Notes: a model not told the origin generated them from the sequence alone. A DNA stretch of 64,000 nucleotides from Halomonas sp. GFAJ-1 (GCA_002966495.1 CP016490.1:1922001-1986000); one strand, 5' to 3'; shown: positions 23,453 through 31,455, numbered from the stretch's first letter. Made by a program: numbers and translations.

Positions 23453-24283
23453 ATGTCTCAGCCATGCATTATCTGTGTTGCCATAACGGGTAGCCTGCCG
23501 CGTAAGGAGAATAATCCTGCGGTACCGATTACCGTTAATGAGCAAATAGAGAGCACCCAGGCAGCCTTTGAAGCCGGGGCCAGTATTGCGCACTGCCATG
23601 TGCGTAACGACGACCAAACACCTTCCTCTGACCCAGAAAAATTTGGTCGCCTGATGGAAGGACTCAAGAAACACTGCCCGGGCATGATTATCCAGCTTTC
23701 TACCGGCGGCCGATCCGGAGCAGGCGAAGCTCGCGGTGGCATGCTGCCACTGAAACCGGATATGGCTAGCCTCTCGGTAGGTTCTAACAACTTTCCCAAC
23801 CGGGTTTACGAGAACCCTCCCCAGCTGGTGGAGTGGCTGGCAGGCGAAATGCTCAAGTATAACGTGAAGCCTGAAATTGAGGCGTTTGATCTCTCGCACA
23901 TCCATCAGGCAGTCGCTCTCTCAAAGCAGGGCAAGTTAAAAGCGCCGTTATACGTTCAGTTCGTTATGGGGGTGAAAAACTCAATGCCCGCCGACAAACA
24001 CAGCTTTGACTTCTTTATTGAAACGCTCAAACGACTAGCCCCCGACGCCCAATGGTGTGGCGCAGGTATAGGAGCCAATCAATACCGGCTCAACGAATGG
24101 TCAATTGCTGCTGGTGGGCATACCCGTACTGGTCTTGAGGATAACGTTCGTACTGACCGTGATACGCTAGCGACCTCGAATGCAGCACTGGTAAAACGGG
24201 CCGTTGAATTGTGTGAAAAGTATCAGCGTCCAGTGGCTACCTGGAAGCAAGCGCGAGAAATATTGGGGCTTCGAATTGTCTGA
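23453..24283 (+). CDS. Beta-keto acid cleavage enzyme (BKACE, DUF849 family)
   Basis: A zinc-dependent TIM-barrel enzyme (276 residues) of the BKACE family. Family members condense a beta-keto acid with acetyl-CoA and split it into acetoacetate and a CoA ester. Recognisable features are CVAITGSLPRKENNPAVP near the N terminus, the metal motif HCHVRND (about 46-52), STGGRSG (about 83-89) and the SVGSNNFPN loop. A C-terminal GGHTRTGLEDN segment is the conserved substrate-side loop. The start follows AAGCGAGG. The specific keto acid (for example a dehydrocarnitine- or 3-oxoadipate-like one) cannot be told from sequence alone. Confidence 0.9.
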   Translation: MSQPCIICVAITGSLPRKENNPAVPITVNEQIESTQAAFEAGASIAHCHVRNDDQTPSSDPEKFGRLMEGLKKHCPGMIIQLSTGGRSGAGEARGGMLPLKPDMASLSVGSNNFPNRVYENPPQLVEWLAGEMLKYNVKPEIEAFDLSHIHQAVALSKQGKLKAPLYVQFVMGVKNSMPADKHSFDFFIETLKRLAPDAQWCGAGIGANQYRLNEWSIAAGGHTRTGLEDNVRTDRDTLATSNAALVKRAVELCEKYQRPVATWKQAREILGLRIV

Positions 24284-24750
24284 AGTAAAGGAGTCAGCCC
24301 ATTTTAAAGCGAAAGTTTTTCTGGTGAACTTAAGGTATGCATACATGTGAGCATGTGCGGTCACCAGAACTCGACGCCCTGATTTCTCAACAACAGCGCA
24401 TCGGACTCCATTCTCAAATCTGCGTGTGCGCCAGGTCATGGATGTATGGATGGATGATGACGACCGATCTTTTTTAAAAGGTCGAATTGGCCAATGCAAC
24501 CCAGGAGCCAGGTAACGGCTACTTAATCTGTTTTGATACTTATACGCTGTCATATAAGTCACTGTGCACCTTCGCGAAAGCTAGAACGGAAGCTTACTGA
24601 CAGGAGTGCGTTGAGGCGCTGGTGCAAGCCACATTAATTTACCGCTGAACCATTATTCCAAGCGCCACGTTTGCATGAACTGGCCTTGGCTCCTATCTTA
24701 GTTATAAGGAACCTAGCATTGTCGAGCAACATGATGGCGATGTTTTAGTT
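24284..24750. other. Gene-poor region, no supported gene
   Basis: About 470 bp without a credible coding frame. A frame on the minus strand (24167-24562) has no ribosome-binding site and an unnatural composition. Short stretches such as GAGGCGCTGGTGCAAGCC near 24615 echo the 3' end of the importer ATPase gene but are too short to call a remnant. Confidence 0.5.
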
Positions 24751-24771
24751 GTTATCTCAATATGAGCTAAC
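24751..24771. promoter_or_regulatory. Inverted repeat before a tiny ORF
   Basis: GTTATCTCA and TGAGCTAAC (one mismatch) flank ATA, with TTAGTT/AACTAA extending the symmetry. It lies immediately upstream of the GGAG of the following small ORF, so it could be an operator or a translation-controlling hairpin. Confidence 0.35.
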
Positions 24772-24786
24772 TAATGGAGAAATGAA

Positions 24787-24873
24787 ATGTTGAAATTTTT
24801 GGCGAGTACAGTAGGTATAATTTTCATGATTGGCCTACTAGTGGTCATTGGTCTTTTAATGCTTATTTTTTGA
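24787..24873 (+). CDS. Tiny single-span membrane protein, 28 residues
   Basis: ATG at 24787 follows AATGGAGAAATGAA (GGAG at usable spacing). The frame reads MLKFLASTVGIIFMIG and continues with an almost purely hydrophobic stretch to TGA, forming one transmembrane helix with a short basic N terminus. An inverted repeat precedes it and a terminator hairpin follows 26 bp later, giving a self-contained unit. I do not recognise a family. Small hydrophobic proteins of this kind include stress-induced membrane peptides and type I toxins; neither is shown here. Confidence 0.4.
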   Translation: MLKFLASTVGIIFMIGLLVVIGLLMLIF

Positions 24874-24899
24874 AAAAGCTACAGCTTACCATTCTTGTA

Positions 24900-24933
24900 G
24901 GCTTTGCCTTTCTAAGGAGGGGTAAAGCCTTTT
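24900..24933 (+). terminator. Terminator after the tiny ORF
   Basis: GGCTTTGCC/GGTAAAGCC stem (one G-U pair) with a 12-base loop, then TTTT. Confidence 0.65.
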
Positions 24934-24962
24934 GGTGAGTATTACATTAAAAATGGTGCCGG

Positions 24963-25217
24963 TTAGTGCTTGATGATGGGCCTTTGATCCTGTAACCATT
25001 TTTCGAACATGTCGGGCAAAAGCGGCTTAGCTATAAGGTACCCCTGGCGGTTTTCGTCGGTGAGTGATATGGCTGCGATCGGCAAACCGAAAAGCTGGCT
25101 AGCCATTCGCGTAATCCGATCAAAACCTTCACTTGGCGAGGTATCCAGCAAGTTTAGCTGGCGGAGCGCGAACAGGCGGTTCTGTTCATGAGCATTCATT
25201 AATCTAGCGGTACTCAA
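24963..25217 (-). pseudogene. GAF-(GGDEF)-EAL protein reduced by an in-frame internal deletion
   Basis: The 84-residue frame begins like a sensory GAF domain (RLFALRQLNLLDTSPSEGFDR, then LPIAAISLTDENRQ). It switches at codon Gln (25044-25046) directly to the C-terminal end of an EAL phosphodiesterase (QGYLIAKPLLPDMFEKWL). The GAF core, any GGDEF domain and the EAL catalytic residues are all missing. The junction glutamine is expected in both parental motifs, consistent with deletion between short homologies. The product cannot bind or degrade cyclic di-GMP. The frame is preserved, so a stable mini-protein is possible but unsupported. Confidence 0.75.
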
Positions 25218-25481
25218 AAGGGGGATTGGCTCTTGAATAACAAAGATACCACTCCTTAAAAAAATACATTATTGAATATAGTGAGCTTTCGGGGGCTATT
25301 TTTAGGTTAATCAGAGGAGTCGCTGAAGGATAAGTATGAATGTTAATGCGCTGTTTAGCTTACTGGGTGTTAACTAATTAAAGCTATCGAGCGCATAACG
25401 TTTTATATATCAAGACGCTTCAGGTTTATATGCCCCTAGCAACGGGTTAGCTGGGGGCGCTGTATCCTAATGGTGTTTGCT
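25218..25481. other. AT-rich intergenic stretch
   Basis: No supported gene. A 13-codon frame at 25336 with GAAGGATAAGT upstream is too short to call. A hairpin GCCCCTAGC/GCTGGGGGC lies at about 25430-25460, downstream of the minus-strand small ORF, and may end that transcript. Confidence 0.4.
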
Positions 25482-25565
25482 CTAAAACGGCAGTCCGCCG
25501 CTGAAGCCAATGCCTGCGACAGCGATTACAACAATGATAACGACGATTACGGTAGTGGAGGGCAT
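25482..25565 (-). CDS. Tiny hydrophobic membrane protein, 27 residues
   Basis: On the minus strand ATG at 25565 follows AAGGAAGAGAGC, a strong ribosome-binding site. The frame encodes MPSTTVIVVIIVVIAVAGIG and then FSGGLPF, a single transmembrane helix with a glycine-rich end. It lies about 100 bp downstream of the metallothionein gene on the same strand and may share its transcript. I do not recognise a family; short one-helix proteins of this type are common and uncharacterised in related genera. Confidence 0.5.
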   Translation of the reverse strand: MPSTTVIVVIIVVIAVAGIGFSGGLPF

Positions 25566-25664
25566 GCTCTCTTCCTTTGAGAATGGGGGTCTATTTAGCC
25601 TAGCTGGCATCTCTCTTTTTCGCACGCTGGAAGACGGTGGAATAAGCCGCTGGGCGACCAGACG

Positions 25665-25844
25665 TCAGTTAGCTGACTCACCACATTGGCAATCGTGACC
25701 ACAGTCGCCAGAACCATCGGCGTGGCCGGTCGCGCAAGATTGACAGCAGTAACGCTGCCCATCTTTTTCGATAGAGTGGTTATCGACGGAGCATTTGCAC
25801 TTGGGGCATGCGCACTTCTGTTGAGACATATGCTGCTGTGACAT
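25665..25844 (-). CDS. Bacterial metallothionein (SmtA/BmtA type)
   Basis: A 59-residue cysteine-rich protein with ten Cys at positions 11, 13, 16, 18, 33, 34, 37, 48, 52 and 54. The pattern CACPKCKC, then RYCCQSCATGH and CGHDCQC, is that of bacterial metallothioneins such as SmtA of cyanobacteria and BmtA of pseudomonads. These bind zinc, cadmium or copper in a Cys/His cluster, and H41 and H50 fit the usual histidine ligands. The start is preceded by CAGGAGATCC; a second in-frame ATG is five codons on. No SmtB-type repressor gene is adjacent. It probably buffers cytosolic metal. Confidence 0.9.
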   Translation of the reverse strand: MSQQHMSQQKCACPKCKCSVDNHSIEKDGQRYCCQSCATGHADGSGDCGHDCQCGESAN

Positions 25845-25921
25845 AGTGGATCTCCTGTGTTTGCACCTTCAGTGTAGGTCGACTCCCCAATGTTATGTAA
25901 TTGCGTAAATGAGGCTTTGTA

Positions 25922-27598
25922 TTAGTGATGGGCTCGCGCTTCACGGGCTTGAATAAAATAGTCACGCAGGCGAGTGAGTTGCTGCTCATCCCAATCGGGT
26001 GGTTCGGAAAGTGCCGCCCAAGCATCAATGTAGTGTTCAGCCGCTATTTCATGACCATAGCCAGTTGGGGCGCTGCCGGTGGTTAAATCAGCCAGCAGCT
26101 GCAACATGGTAACCACCGGATACCAGCGCAGCTGGGGAGAAACATCCGGGCCGCGTGGGGCGCGCAGCCACTCCGGTTCACGCCAGAAAGCTTCCGGCTC
26201 AAAAAACGTAATGGGGTCGCTGGCATATTGCAGATAGGCGATGCGGAAATCCCCCCATTCAGCCGGCGCAGTTTGAAGCCCTTGGGTTTGATTCATAAAG
26301 CGGACGACCGAACCTCCGCGAAAGGTGGGCAGCCATGCAGGGCTACCTGGGTCGCGGTCAGCAGTCACTGAGCGCCAGGTGTCGCTTCGAAAGGGAGGGC
26401 CGCTCCATAGGGCGCCGTGGAAAGGGTCGTCAATAATGTCGTAGAGGTCGAAAGAGAGGTCAGAGTTAAGGGCGCCTAAGCTAAGGCCGGTTAAATACAG
26501 TTTTGGGCGTTCATCGCTAGGCAGTGACGTCCAGTAGTCGTATACCGTGGTGAACAGTGCGCGGGCGTTTTCAACACCGTATTCGGCTTCGGAAATGAGC
26601 GCTAGATGGCTGGGTAGGTAGGAGTACTGGGCTGCTATCGTGGCAATATCGCCTCGGTGCAGGTACTCCACGGTATCTTGGGCAGCAGGGTCTATCCAGC
26701 CTCGCCCAGTGGGGGTCGCGATAATCAAAACGGAACGCTCAAATCCGCCTATACGGATGAGTTCTTCAAGGGCTAGCTCGGCCCGTTCAGCGGCGGTATC
26801 TGCGGCGTTGAGTCCCACATAAACCCGTACGGGGTCAAGGGCGGCTTCGCCTAGGAATTCACTGATTTGCCCGCCGTCCGGGCCTTGAGTAACAAAACGC
26901 CGCCCACGGCTGCCTAGTGCCTCCCAGCTAATTAATGATTCAGCACTACCAGGCTTGTTTGGCGCTTGGGGAGGTGATAACTCATCCTGCATCAGCTCAT
27001 CTACCTGCTGATAAGAACGGTCAGCTACCTTGAGCGCATAGGAAAAAATTACCCCCTCAATCACTGACCAAAATAGCGCCACGGCAGCGATGATGCCAAT
27101 TACTTGTGCCGTACGACGCGGCAGTATGTGCGCCAGCTTATGGGAAAGCAGCCGAAAAGTGCGTTTGAAAAGCAGCGCAATTAACAGTAAAAAAATGAAC
27201 ACAGTCGCAGCGATCAGTGCTACTGATAGTGGCCGCGTGCCGGGAGTTGGCTCCATTTCCATTAGTAGCCGAATGCTGTTTTGCCACTCGGCAGCTTGCC
27301 AAAGAAAGATACTTGAGACGGCGAGGCAAAGCAGGGCGGCCAGCCATTTTAGGTAGCGCTCTACTTTCGAGCTGGGTTCGGGTAAGTGTAGGTAGTGCCA
27401 TAGGAAGCGGCTTGTTACGCCTAGCGCATAGCCTGCCGTAAAGCTAAGCCCAGAAACAATGCCTTGAGCTACTAGTGGGCGCGGTATTAGGCTGGGGGTT
27501 AAAGAAAACGCAAAGAACAGCGTGGCAACGATTAACCCTACCCCTGAAAAATGGCTGCAACGTTCTATCATCCAGTGTCGTGTGGCGTTGTTCTCCAT
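25922..27598 (-). CDS. Alpha/beta-hydrolase family membrane protein
   Basis: A protein of about 558 residues with four or five N-terminal hydrophobic segments (roughly the first 190 residues) followed by a cytoplasmic or periplasmic alpha/beta-hydrolase part. It matches the architecture of the paired Abhydrolase_9 N- and C-terminal families. The nucleophile motif appears as TGLSLGALNS near residue 377. ATG 27598 is chosen after AAAGAG; a GTG at 27652 would add 18 residues without a good ribosome-binding site. Substrate unknown. It ends 78 bp before the metallothionein start. Confidence 0.7.
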   Translation of the reverse strand: MENNATRHWMIERCSHFSGVGLIVATLFFAFSLTPSLIPRPLVAQGIVSGLSFTAGYALGVTSRFLWHYLHLPEPSSKVERYLKWLAALLCLAVSSIFLWQAAEWQNSIRLLMEMEPTPGTRPLSVALIAATVFIFLLLIALLFKRTFRLLSHKLAHILPRRTAQVIGIIAAVALFWSVIEGVIFSYALKVADRSYQQVDELMQDELSPPQAPNKPGSAESLISWEALGSRGRRFVTQGPDGGQISEFLGEAALDPVRVYVGLNAADTAAERAELALEELIRIGGFERSVLIIATPTGRGWIDPAAQDTVEYLHRGDIATIAAQYSYLPSHLALISEAEYGVENARALFTTVYDYWTSLPSDERPKLYLTGLSLGALNSDLSFDLYDIIDDPFHGALWSGPPFRSDTWRSVTADRDPGSPAWLPTFRGGSVVRFMNQTQGLQTAPAEWGDFRIAYLQYASDPITFFEPEAFWREPEWLRAPRGPDVSPQLRWYPVVTMLQLLADLTTGSAPTGYGHEIAAEHYIDAWAALSEPPDWDEQQLTRLRDYFIQAREARAHH

Positions 27599-27664
27599 AC
27601 GTGCCCATTGCTCTTTGTAAATGTTGGTGACTTCAGCCCTGGTGTTTAACACTTGCCTAGCTTA

Positions 27665-28462
27665 TTAGAAGCGATAGCTTAACGAAATACCGCCTAAGGC
27701 TTGCCACTCGCTGCCCAGCTCATCAACTATTGGGCTATCTGCGGCGCTGCCGGTTAGATAGGTAGTGCCTATGAAGCTTGTGGCTGTCCATTCGGGTGTT
27801 AAGGCGTAGCTAAGACTTGCATTAACGCCCATGCGCCAGTAACCGCTATCGGGTGTGTAGGATGCGACCCCGCTACGGGCACTGTCTTGTGCCGAAACGC
27901 CAAATAATGAGTCGGTCCACTTTTCGTTGGAGTAAGTTACGCTGGGCGATAAGGTAAAAAACGTACGCTGATCCACGGGCATGCGTAGAGCGGCTCTTGC
28001 GGAAAACTTAGCGCCCTCCACGTCGCCGCTAATAGGCGTACTGCCTGCAACACTGTAGCGCCATGGCCCCTGCTGATAACTTACACGAAGTCCCAGGGTG
28101 GCGCCGCCATCGACCTTTTCAAACTGGCTGATGTCGCCTTTATTATCGCGCCCGAAGGTGTAACCGATGAACGGGGAGGCCGTCCAGTTGCCTTGGCGAA
28201 CGGCATGCCACTCAATGCCATCACGTACGTTGATTGAAAGCAGATCGCCGTAAGCCAGGTTAAGCACCGGTAGGACACGCGTATCGTAATCATCGCTACC
28301 CAAATAGTCCGGCGCATAGGTGGCGCCCGCGCCGAGGCTGCCTTGCCAGCTGTTACCCCAAGTGGGTGCGCTTAGGGTGATGCCAAAAGCCGCTACCAAT
28401 AGCGGGGCTGCGCGTTTATGGGTGGCGCGGCGTAAGGTTGAACAGCAGGCTGTGGTTGGCAT
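27665..28462 (-). CDS. MipA/OmpV-like outer membrane protein
   Basis: A 265-residue protein with a long signal peptide (about 1-36, ending TWG-N or APTWG). It then has repeated amphipathic beta strands (GSLGAGATYAPDYLGSDDYD, VLPVLNLAYGD, WRYSVAGSTPISG) and ends on phenylalanine (LSYRF), the usual outer-membrane barrel end. The YLGSDDY segment is typical of MipA/OmpV proteins, which in E. coli interact with murein synthesis proteins. ATG 28462 is preceded by AAAAAGGA; earlier in-frame codons to 28597 run through sequence unlike a signal peptide. The adjacent hydrolase gene follows 67 bp on. Confidence 0.85.
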   Translation of the reverse strand: MPTTACCSTLRRATHKRAAPLLVAAFGITLSAPTWGNSWQGSLGAGATYAPDYLGSDDYDTRVLPVLNLAYGDLLSINVRDGIEWHAVRQGNWTASPFIGYTFGRDNKGDISQFEKVDGGATLGLRVSYQQGPWRYSVAGSTPISGDVEGAKFSARAALRMPVDQRTFFTLSPSVTYSNEKWTDSLFGVSAQDSARSGVASYTPDSGYWRMGVNASLSYALTPEWTATSFIGTTYLTGSAADSPIVDELGSEWQALGGISLSYRF

Positions 28463-28599
28463 GAAAAAGTCCTTTTTATTTGGCAAACGTGCTTGATTGT
28501 ATGTTTCGATACAAAGCTGTCGCAAGCTTTCTTTATCGCATAGCACAAAGTGACAGAAGACTTTTTTGCATTTCATATCCCAGGTTAGATAACTCAACC

Positions 28600-28761
28600 G
28601 CTATAGGGCGCACTCTGTGTACATAGCGCAGGGATAGCGTTACAAGGAAGTGCAGGCAGGGATCGCTTGTGGATCACATGGAAGCATGAACAGGATGTTC
28701 GTGAAGAAAGATTAGGGAGGACCTGATGAAGCCCCGGCCAGCAATGGCCGGGGCTTTTTTT
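28600..28761 (+). ncRNA. Candidate CsrA/RsmA-sequestering small RNA (CsrB/RsmZ-like)
   Basis: Eight GGA motifs lie within about 90 bp: at 28632, 28646, 28660, 28671, 28680, 28693, 28716 and 28719. Several sit in loops of short hairpins, most clearly GAACA-GGA-TGTTC (28688-28700) and CATG-GAAG-CATG (28677-28688). A strong terminator ends the region. This clustering in non-coding DNA is the hallmark of RNAs that titrate CsrA/RsmA. The 5' end is uncertain: TTGCAT at 28566 with TAGATAAC after it could be the promoter. No open frame with a ribosome-binding site covers it, and both flanking genes are on the other strand. Confidence 0.65.
28731..28761 (+). terminator. Terminator of the candidate sRNA
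   Basis: A perfect 10-bp stem GCCCCGGCCA/TGGCCGGGGC with GCAA tetraloop and seven T. The T run is only on the plus strand, although both neighbouring genes are on the minus strand, so it must serve a plus-strand transcript. Confidence 0.9.
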
Positions 28762-28768
28762 ATGCCGT

Positions 28769-30046
28769 TTAGGCGGGGTTTGCTTCTGGGTCTTTTGGCT
28801 CTTCGTCGCCCTTGGGCTTGGCGCTACCCTGATGGTCAAGCGGGCTAGCCTGATCAAGCCGCGGGTGATTGTCGAGAAACTCTCGTTGAAGGTCAGGCAG
28901 CTTATCTAATGCTTGAATAGTGTGGGTGATTGCATGGATAGCGGCCATCACATCCTGGGTGTTGCCGGTTTCTGAAATAGTGTGCATGTTGCGGATAGGG
29001 AAGCCAATCGAGGTGGCTGCGCTGTCGATGGACGCTAACACGCCCGCCATGCCGTCAGTACCAGTATCCACGCCGACGATATCCCGCTGCAGGGGAATAT
29101 CCTGCTCTTTGGCGGCGCTGGCAATAATGCGGTTGAGCTGTTCGCTGGCAATCGAACCCACCGACATCGTGAAGCCTTTGCCCATCTCCAGCGGCTGCAT
29201 ACGCTTGTCGCCAATACCGGGGGCGGCCACGTAGTCGTGATTCACATCCACGCCAATCAGCGCATCAGGTTTTAGCTCACCGGCCATAACGCGGCTGCCA
29301 AAACGGCCAATCTCTTCGTAGCTGGCAATGGCAAACAGCACGCGTACCTTTTCGGTACCGCCTGCTTCGGCAATCAAGCGCGCCACTTCTGCGGTTACAA
29401 AACAGCCTAAGCCATTATCCAAATAGGCGCCGTAGAAGGTGTTAGGGCTAAAGCCAGGGCGGATTGGACGGTCAAAAATAATTGAATCGCCTGGGCGAAC
29501 ACCCAAGTTCAGCACCTGTTGTTTCTTGTTTTCGCCGTGGATCTGCAGATCGAGGTAGATTTGCTCTTTCTTAATACCCTTGCTGCCATCGCGCTGTGCC
29601 GGGTCAGAGAAGTGAATCGCGCCCAGTGCTTCCACGGTGCCCCCTTGGATAATGCGGTAGCTGCCGGGGGCTTCGGGGTCTTCGCTGAACAGCTTAACTT
29701 CATGGCCGATCAGCACCGTGGGTAGAAAGGAGTCCGTATTAATCCAGATTTTGCCATCGTCGCCGATGGAACGTACCTGCATGCGGATTTTATCCGCGTG
29801 GCCGATGATCATTAGTGTGAACATATCATCACGGCCAGGGTGCGTATCCAGCACCACGCCAGCGTTGCCCTTAAATTGATGCAGGTGCCAGTCGCTAGGC
29901 GCAAAGCTCTCAAAATGGGGCTTGAGTACGCCGTAGGTCATGGCGCCTTCCAGGCCTACCGGGCTTGGAGCGGCAAGGATATCGCGCATCAGTTTGAACT
30001 GTGCGTCGGGCATTGGCTGTGTCCAGGGGGTGGCGCTATTGCTCAT
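28769..30046 (-). CDS. M42 family metallopeptidase (NAGGN-associated type)
   Basis: A 425-residue dinuclear zinc aminopeptidase-like protein. The M42 metal ligands appear as GHADKI (His near 88), YLDNGLG (Asp near 232), SYEEIG (Glu near 266) and GVDVNHD (Asp near 288), with a late NMHTISETG. The sequence resembles the M42 hydrolase found next to N-acetylglutaminylglutamine amide (NAGGN) osmolyte genes, but none of those genes is here. A charged, proline-rich tail ends the protein. ATG 30046 follows GGAGAG. A role in peptide turnover under osmotic stress is inference. Confidence 0.85.
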   Translation of the reverse strand: MSNSATPWTQPMPDAQFKLMRDILAAPSPVGLEGAMTYGVLKPHFESFAPSDWHLHQFKGNAGVVLDTHPGRDDMFTLMIIGHADKIRMQVRSIGDDGKIWINTDSFLPTVLIGHEVKLFSEDPEAPGSYRIIQGGTVEALGAIHFSDPAQRDGSKGIKKEQIYLDLQIHGENKKQQVLNLGVRPGDSIIFDRPIRPGFSPNTFYGAYLDNGLGCFVTAEVARLIAEAGGTEKVRVLFAIASYEEIGRFGSRVMAGELKPDALIGVDVNHDYVAAPGIGDKRMQPLEMGKGFTMSVGSIASEQLNRIIASAAKEQDIPLQRDIVGVDTGTDGMAGVLASIDSAATSIGFPIRNMHTISETGNTQDVMAAIHAITHTIQALDKLPDLQREFLDNHPRLDQASPLDHQGSAKPKGDEEPKDPEANPA

Positions 30047-30231
30047 GTAAGCACTCTCCGTTAAGTAGTGGTCATCATGCCTAGTCTGCCAGATTCTTGG
30101 TTTAGATGCGCTGATCGGCATGCCACGTTTGAGCGATGGTGTCGTCGACGTTTCCGCGTATTATTGATTCATTAAAAATGAATATAAAACCATGCTGATA
30201 AAAACAACGGTCTCTTGACGAGGATGTCTCC

Positions 30232-31455
30232 ATGACCATCGCAAGTCTTCAGTCGCAGCGCTTTAAAGTGCTGTTGGCCGGTGTCTTTAGCCAAATTCTG
30301 TGCATCGGCGTTGCCCGCTTTGCCTACACACCTCTACTCCCGGTGATGCAGCAGCAGAGCTGGATCGGCGATGCCGATGGCGGCTGGTTAGCGGCGTTAA
30401 ACTATGCGGGCTATATGCTGGGGGCGGTGTTGGCGGCCTCTATTCGCAGTATTTACCTTAAAGACACGCTGTTTCGTATTGGCCTCGTGCTCGCCGTGCT
30501 GACCACGGCGGGGATGGCGCTGACTGAGCACTTCTGGCTATGGGCGGGGCTGCGTTTTCTGGCAGGGCTTTCCAGCAGCGGCTCAATGTTGTTAGCGTCA
30601 GGGTTGATTCTGCACTGGTTGATCCAGCACCAGCAGCGGGGCGAGCTGGGTATTCACTTTGCTGGGGTGGGCATTGGTATTGTTGTGGCGGCGTTAGCGG
30701 TTGAGCTGATGCTGGGGCTGTCTTTGAATTGGCAGGCGCAGTGGTGGGGCTTCAGTGCCCTGGGTGCAGCGCTGCTAGTGCCCGCGTGGCGCTGGTTGCC
30801 TCGCCCAGTGAAACCAGTGTCTGGGGCAGGCACGGCTCCTCAAGCGCCTGCTAAACCGCCCTCTCGCACGTTTATGCGCCTGATGCTGCCTGCCTACTTC
30901 TGTGCTGGCTACGGTTATGTGATTAGCGCCACGTTTATTGTCACTATTGTCGAACGTGAGCCGCTGCTGGCTGGGGCGGGTAACTGGACCTTCGCCTTAG
31001 TGGGACTGGCGGCTGCGCCCGCGGTGATGCTGTGGGATTTGGTGGCCCGGCGCATTGGTTATCTAGGGGCGCTAAGCGTGGCAATGTGGATACAAGTGGT
31101 GGGCATTGTGCTGCCCGCTATCACTTCAAGCCTGGCTGGGGTGCTATTTAGCGCGGTGCTTTATGGCGGCACTTTCTTAGGCTGCGTTAGTTTAGTGCTC
31201 ACTATGGCGGGCAGGCTCTATCCCTCTAGCCCCGCTAAGTTAATGGGGCAAATGACGCTGGCCTACGGCGCGGCGCAAATTTTCGCCCCTGCGCTGACCG
31301 GTATGCTAGCGGAGGCCTCGGGGAATTACCGCTTGGGATTATGGCTGGCAGGGGGCTTTGTTGCCGTAGGGGCGCTGTTCTTGATGTGGTTAAGAAAGGT
31401 TGATCAAACTGCCCAACGGCTAGATGTGGAAGCCAAAGCGCTCAAGGTGGCCTAG
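30232..31455 (+). CDS. YbfB/YjiJ family MFS transporter
   Basis: A 407-residue major facilitator with about 12 hydrophobic segments. The N terminus, with IGVARFAYTPLLPVM and GWLAALNYAGYMLGAVLAA, is the signature of the YbfB/YjiJ group. A central cytoplasmic loop rich in Ala/Pro (about 195-212) separates the halves. It starts behind GACGAGGATG. The family's substrates are unknown. The next gene, a sodium symporter, begins 90 bp on, and the two might be co-transcribed. Confidence 0.9.
   Translation: MTIASLQSQRFKVLLAGVFSQILCIGVARFAYTPLLPVMQQQSWIGDADGGWLAALNYAGYMLGAVLAASIRSIYLKDTLFRIGLVLAVLTTAGMALTEHFWLWAGLRFLAGLSSSGSMLLASGLILHWLIQHQQRGELGIHFAGVGIGIVVAALAVELMLGLSLNWQAQWWGFSALGAALLVPAWRWLPRPVKPVSGAGTAPQAPAKPPSRTFMRLMLPAYFCAGYGYVISATFIVTIVEREPLLAGAGNWTFALVGLAAAPAVMLWDLVARRIGYLGALSVAMWIQVVGIVLPAITSSLAGVLFSAVLYGGTFLGCVSLVLTMAGRLYPSSPAKLMGQMTLAYGAAQIFAPALTGMLAEASGNYRLGLWLAGGFVAVGALFLMWLRKVDQTAQRLDVEAKALKVA

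Noticed and set aside
24167..24562. 131-codon frame on the minus strand
   Set aside because: It overlaps the BKACE 3' end, has no ribosome-binding site and shows composition unlike a real protein.
24600..24650. Short similarity to the 3' end of the importer ATPase gene (GAGGCGCTGGTGCAAGCC)
   Set aside because: About 20 matching bases are not enough to claim an ABC gene remnant, and no further similarity was seen on either side.
25336..25377. 13-codon frame with GAAGGATAAGT before it
   Set aside because: Too short to separate from chance and without further support.
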